Of a stretch of DNA of 64,000 nt, positions 61,201 through 64,000 are shown piece after piece. Location of the stretch: positions 12,046,001-12,110,000 of the forward strand of contig CM036635.1 of the NCBI GenBank assembly GCA_020746105.1. The letters are read 5' to 3'. Numbering within the stretch: position 1 is the first letter of the stretch; every line of letters starts with the position of its first letter. This DNA is from Trogon surrucura (lineage: Eukaryota > Chordata > Aves > Trogoniformes > Trogonidae). The position numbers were made by a program, and so were the translations under genes. Below the pieces are notes generated by a model, which saw only the letters and a program-made list of their open reading frames with translations, made no database searches and had not been told where the DNA came from.

Positions 61201-62933
61201 GAAAAAAAAAAGCCAAGAAACAGCTAATAGATGTGACTGACCTAGTGATGATTCTGAGATATTGCCTCCACTTTGGTTTATTTCTCAGCTAAAAGGTAAA
61301 TGTAAAACTATTCTACGTCAATTAAAAACAATCTGCATATGATCACAGAGCAAAAAGATTATCTGTTTCACCTTGAAATGCCTGTAATATTTTTATACAG
61401 GTAGTAAAAGGAAGGAGGAATTGATTTTTAAACACTTAAGTCTTCTGATACTGATGTATTTTAATAAAGAGAAGTCTCAAGACACTTAAAGATGAGCAAA
61501 AGCAAGCAGCAGAGCTCCCTCACAGTTAATTGCTCTGTTCTGTGGTTAGCAAAAGCCATGAAATTTAGAATGCTCAGAATTTCAGGCCCACTGGGTTCCA
61601 AGCATCTCCCAGACTTTCACTGACATTTATATCTTTGCATTAAAGGTGAAGGAATGTGGAAGATGATCGTTAGAAATTAACCTCTGCTGTGCTACCAAGC
61701 CCATGTCCGTCGAGAGCCTTAAAAGAAAAATCTGACAGAGGCATGAAGTGGACTATTCATCTCACCAGGGCAGGACTTCTGAAGCCTGATAATTAACATT
61801 TAGAAGTCAACATCTTATTCCTGATTGACTACAGCATCTTTTAAACATCAAACAAATTTACAATTCTAGTAGATGTTTTATTTTAACAGTACAATAAGGA
61901 AAACTCCTGCAGTTATTATAGAACAGGACAATCGACTCTGTTTACGAAACATTGTTTTTCCAGCAACGCGCAGTTTTTGTAATTAAAATCTCAGATTTTG
62001 CTCTATTTTCACTGCTGCAGTTTTCTTAGTTGATACACTCACCCACCTTGCCTTCCTTTTGTTGCCAGAAGTCTCTGCTTTAAAAATGCTGAATCTCAGC
62101 CACTATCCAGCTGCTTAAGAGTTATGAATAAGCCCACTGTTCTCTAATTCCTGCTCTTTACCAGCCTAACACGATGACAAATGGAAAAACTGGAGCATCA
62201 GTTAGAATTCCACCAGGAAGTCAGGCTTCAGAAACCACGCCGAGGAGGAGGACTGAGTTCCTGACACACTCTCCCAGCAGTACCCCCAGCTGAAGCAGCA
62301 GCAGGACGCGCCCAGCCGCACAGCCCCACCTCTGCCTCGCTCACACCCCTTCGTGCAGCCACAAAGCAAACTGAGATGGTTTCCCTTCCTTTTCCTTTAT
62401 TTCCTAAGTTAATCAGCCTCCAACCCGATTTAGAAGGATGGTCCACACTGGGAACTTACTTCAAAATGAGACAGCACGTGTGTCAAACATAGAGCCATTC
62501 CAGAATACCTTCCCTTCAAAATACAGGTATTCTGGCATAAGTGTGTCTGTGCAGGGAAAAATTCCAGATTGTAACTATGTGGGAAAGCTTTATTCTAAAC
62601 TAGCATTCTGAAAAACTCCATAGACAATATTCTAAAAGGTGTACTCAACGTGCATTGCGTGCAGGAAAACAACATATGTAATACAAGGCCTGTGAGTACC
62701 ATGGAACGTTGAAACATACTCCAAAAATAAACTATATCTAACAATAAACCGGGGAAAAAAAAAATATCTGCTATGGCATAAGTTTTTCGCTACCTTCCGG
62801 TTCGTTATTTCATCTATTTATTCATGCTACCATATTTTAAAGGATGGCCTCCCACATAAATAAGCAACACTCACCCGATATGTGAGTTTTTCCTTGCCAG
62901 GCAAAGTATATGTAGAGGTTTCCAAAAAACAAG
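52033..62933 (-). CDS. MFSD11: MFSD11 gene (3' part): UNC93-like MFS protein 11, last eight coding exons
   Basis: Eight exons (62933-62875, 60479-60338, 59532-59492, 57859-57794, 55374-55249, 54797-54623, 53604-53469, 52200-52033) join in frame into 304 residues and a stop. They correspond to about residues 147-449 of remembered human MFSD11, which they match closely throughout. The protein belongs to the UNC93-like branch of the major facilitator superfamily; its substrate is unknown and it is widely expressed, notably in brain. The visible part holds TM5 to TM12, with the charged central loop ([16 protein letters not shown]) between TM6 and TM7, and the conserved C-terminus ARGSDYSSI. The N-terminal third lies past the right edge. 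In mammals the gene starts next to SRSF2, which would be further right. Every junction is GT-AG. Confidence 0.95.
52201..53468 (-). other. MFSD11 intron
   Basis: A 1.27-kb AT-rich intron between the last two coding exons. No repeat or further gene was recognised. Confidence 0.8.
53469..53604 (-). CDS. MFSD11: MFSD11 exon: TM10-TM11
   Basis: The exon is 136 nt, acceptor CTTCAG, donor GTATTA. It encodes [40 protein letters not shown] and FKFVQ. It is essentially identical to human, including the [10 protein letters not shown] motif typical of the UNC93-like family. It ends in phase 0. Confidence 0.96.
53605..54622 (-). other. MFSD11 intron with CR1 tail
   Basis: A 1.02-kb intron. Apart from the CR1 tail near 54535-54589 it looks unique. 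Confidence 0.8.
54535..54589 (+). repeat. CR1 LINE 3' tail
   Basis: GATGGACTTGATGATCTCAA, GGGTCTTTTCCAACCCGAAC and GATTCTACGATCT form the last 55 bases of a CR1 in plus orientation with a decayed octamer. It is antisense to MFSD11 and ends 28 bp from an MFSD11 donor site (54622-54617). Confidence 0.85.
54623..54797 (-). CDS. MFSD11: MFSD11 exon: end of TM8, TM9 and loop
   Basis: The exon is 175 nt, acceptor GTGCAG, donor GTATGT. It encodes [40 protein letters not shown] and [17 protein letters not shown]. The [14 protein letters not shown] loop is the MFS-like basic turn, identical to human. A CR1 tail lies only about 30 bp beyond the donor. Confidence 0.95.
54798..55248 (-). other. MFSD11 intron
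   Basis: A 451-bp AT-rich intron; nothing else was recognised. Confidence 0.8.
55249..55374 (-). CDS. MFSD11: MFSD11 exon: TM7-TM8
   Basis: The exon is 126 nt, acceptor TCGAAG, donor GTGAGT. It encodes [40 protein letters not shown] and IL. This is one of the most conserved parts of MFSD11 (human [20 protein letters not shown]). Confidence 0.95.
55375..57793 (-). other. MFSD11 intron with CR1
   Basis: A 2.4-kb intron holding a CR1 fragment (56267-56672) and a short direct repeat (GCTCTGGGGTTAAAA twice, near 57705 and 57731). No exon was recognised. Confidence 0.8.
56267..56672 (-). repeat. CR1 LINE 3' fragment, about 400 bp
   Basis: This is the longest CR1 piece in the window. It begins at TCATAGACTCAGAGAATC and contains GGAAAAGACCTCGGAGATCA, CTCCAGGGACGGTGAATCCA, GGTAGTTACAGAGTGTGATG and CAGCCTCTCCCCATAGGCC. 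It points leftward, sense with MFSD11, and is 5'-truncated like nearly all CR1 copies. Confidence 0.95.
57794..57859 (-). CDS. MFSD11: MFSD11 exon: start of TM7
   Basis: The exon is 66 nt, acceptor TTACAG, donor GTAGGA. It encodes [20 protein letters not shown] and T, matching human KSFKLCVTKEMLLLSITTAYT. It opens the second half of the transporter fold. Confidence 0.94.
58803..59281 (+). pseudogene. FAM204A: FAM204A processed-type pseudogene (antisense, inside an MFSD11 intron)
   Basis: Starting at ATG 58803 the plus strand reads [20 protein letters not shown], then [33 protein letters not shown] and [13 protein letters not shown]. From memory this follows FAM204A (human [14 protein letters not shown]..., [30 protein letters not shown]). 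FAM204A is a conserved, poorly characterised protein of about 230 residues. The copy has an in-frame TGA at 58941-58943, and single-base losses near 59252 and 59263 break the frame; shifted frames still resemble PPV.RK. Homology is lost near 59281, at roughly half the protein. It has no intron over about 480 nt, suggesting an mRNA-derived copy, but there is no poly(A) tail and the 3' half is missing. A duplication of one large genomic exon is the alternative. Confidence 0.75.
59282..59491 (+). other. Unassigned sequence downstream of the FAM204A copy
   Basis: Two plus-strand frames stay open here for 60-78 codons (59258-59494 and 59281-59463) just after the FAM204A homology ends. I recognise no protein in them. 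They may be the displaced remainder of the inserted copy, ordinary MFSD11 intron, or chance. Confidence 0.3.
59492..59532 (-). CDS. MFSD11: MFSD11 exon: short linker exon
   Basis: The exon is 41 nt, donor GTAAGT, encoding [14 protein letters not shown] and the first base of a lysine codon. Human has ESAQNNLTKAVDAF. Two AGs compete 8 nt apart (CCCAG and CTGCAG); only the upstream CCCAG keeps the frame. Confidence 0.9.
59533..60337 (-). other. MFSD11 intron
   Basis: An 805-bp AT-rich intron without recognised repeats. Confidence 0.8.
60338..60479 (-). CDS. MFSD11: MFSD11 exon: TM6 and central loop
   Basis: The exon is 142 nt, acceptor CCGCAG, donor GTAAGT. It encodes [40 protein letters not shown] and EIPGDS. 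TM6 is nearly identical to human; the loop keeps its acidic character but differs in sequence, as expected for an unstructured cytosolic linker between the two MFS halves. Confidence 0.95.
60480..62874 (-). other. MFSD11 intron with CR1 tail
   Basis: A 2.4-kb intron. A CR1 tail lies near 60596-60692, and the rest is AT-rich unique-looking sequence. Confidence 0.8.
60596..60692 (+). repeat. CR1 LINE 3' tail
   Basis: GTTGAATTAGACGATCTCTA, AGGTCCCTTCCAGCCTGGGC and ATTCTGGGATGATTCTATGA form a CR1 end in plus orientation. A near-intact terminal octamer pair is still visible, so the insertion is comparatively young. Confidence 0.92.
62875..62933 (-). CDS. MFSD11: MFSD11 exon: TM5 region
   Basis: The exon is 59 nt, acceptor TTTACAG, donor GTGAGT. 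It encodes [19 protein letters not shown], equal to human [19 protein letters not shown] but for one residue. It ends with the first base of a glutamate codon. No exon for the preceding segment (NSGIFWALLQSS in human) is found in the last 1.07 kb of the window. Confidence 0.95.
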
Positions 62934-64000
62934 CTGTAAATAAAAAAGAACGACACAGGTGAACAGCACTTTTAGTAGCAAGATTAAGGTTGTACCATCA
63001 TGGCAATACCGTCATATGCAAAGAATAGAACTGCACAACTGTGAAAGAAATAAAGAAACTGGTGACTCTTCATGCAAGCTGCTCCCTCTCTATGAAAGTC
63101 CAGACACAGCAGAGGATTCCTCCCCAGAACGGCAGCTATTCATTTGCAGCCAGCGAGACACAAGGTGGTAGCAAAAACGAGGAAATCTGCATCTAAGCTG
63201 CCTCCAGGTCTGGAAGAGTGCACTTCAGAAAGCTGACATGTTTACGGAGATGATTTTGTTACACTTCCTTAGAAGAATCCTGTGTTTTGTCTGAAGCATT
63301 GCCCCAGCAACGCCAAACTGGTTGTTCGCAGCTTGTGGGAAAACAGCAGAAGAGTGGCACGGAGGATTGCAAACATGCTCAAGGGACTTGCAGCCAGGGT
63401 GCAGAAAAACATATTTATCATTCTAATTGTTGTCACTCCTTGCGTGTTCGGCCAGCAGAACATCCGTGCTCAGATAACAAAGGTCTCTGATAGACTCAGA
63501 GGCCCCTTATTGAACATGTTTGAGATTCCTGCCCTGCTGCGGGAAAGATCAAAGCACAGTGGGAAACGCCTGAAAAATCCCCGATACGCACAGGCGAGAG
63601 CAACAGCCACAAGGGCTCGGCACGAGGAAAGGTGGAGAGAACCTGCTGTGTTGCTGCCACACTCTCCAGCAAGGACTGAGCTCCCACTTGTGTGCCTCCA
63701 CCAGGGTGTTGCCTCAGAGATCCCCCAGGGTTCACAAGATAATGAGAATCAATTTATCTTTGCACTTCATCCACGGTTCTCTGGTTGCTCCTGCATCCTG
63801 CTTGTGTCAGCTCACACACGGCTCAAGGAAAGTTCTGCGTTCCTACCTACGGGTCCCTGAAATACACTAATTCTGAACAAACAGCAATTCAAAACAGCTT
63901 TAGAGGCAAGTTCCTCATCGAAAGCCACGCATTTCGCTCACTGTAAAACACACGACTAGGTGGGTTTGTGGAAATTGCCACTCTGATAACATACTGGTAC
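62934..64000 (-). other. MFSD11 intron (partial) to right edge
   Basis: No upstream MFSD11 exon is present. A 192-codon plus-strand open frame (63282-63860) matches nothing I know and is most likely chance. Confidence 0.65.

Noticed and set aside
63282-63860. 192-codon plus-strand open frame near the right edge
   Set aside because: Inside an MFSD11 intron, antisense, with no recognisable family; no sign of a retrocopy such as a poly(A) tail or homologous start.
62934-64000. Search for the preceding MFSD11 exon
   Set aside because: No minus-strand sequence resembling NSGIFWALLQSS was found; it must lie right of the window.

Overview
The window looks like bird genomic DNA. It holds intron-rich vertebrate genes with GT-AG splicing, a GC-rich CpG-island promoter, and several short 3'-end fragments of CR1 LINEs. 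Some of these still end in the CR1 terminal octamer (ATTCTRTG-like), which is typical of birds. Two genes that are neighbours on human 17q25 lie here in tandem, so the most likely source is the bird chromosome corresponding to chicken chromosome 18. That assignment is from remembered synteny and was not searched. The species cannot be told from the sequence.

Layout. Both host genes are on the minus strand. From right to left: MFSD11 enters at the right edge with its first exons outside the window. Its last eight coding exons lie between 62933 and 52033, followed by a probable 3' UTR of about 4.8 kb ending near 47.2 kb. A non-coding interval of roughly 23 kb follows. Then the CpG-island promoter and first coding exon of MGAT5B lie at about 24.3 kb, its second coding exon at 18.1-18.2 kb and its third at 3.2-3.4 kb. 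The remaining MGAT5B exons lie beyond the left edge. All exon boundaries given here keep the reading frame from exon to exon.

Other content. An antisense, broken copy of FAM204A without introns sits inside an MFSD11 intron. About nine CR1 fragments are scattered over the window, concentrated between 34.9 and 60.7 kb. There is a three-copy 23-bp minisatellite in the presumed MFSD11 3' UTR. A G11/C19 tract pair lies immediately upstream of the MGAT5B start codon. Several AT-rich, homeobox- or GATA-motif-rich islands in the GC-rich MGAT5B introns and in the intergenic space are candidate regulatory elements, but this rests only on composition and motifs.

Function. MGAT5B is a Golgi beta-1,6-N-acetylglucosaminyltransferase that branches O-mannosyl (and N-) glycans, mostly in neural tissue. 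MFSD11 is an orphan UNC93-like member of the major facilitator superfamily. Nothing in the sequence suggests a shared pathway; their adjacency is old synteny. I found no wholly new system. I saw no viral element, tRNA, rRNA or CRISPR-like array.
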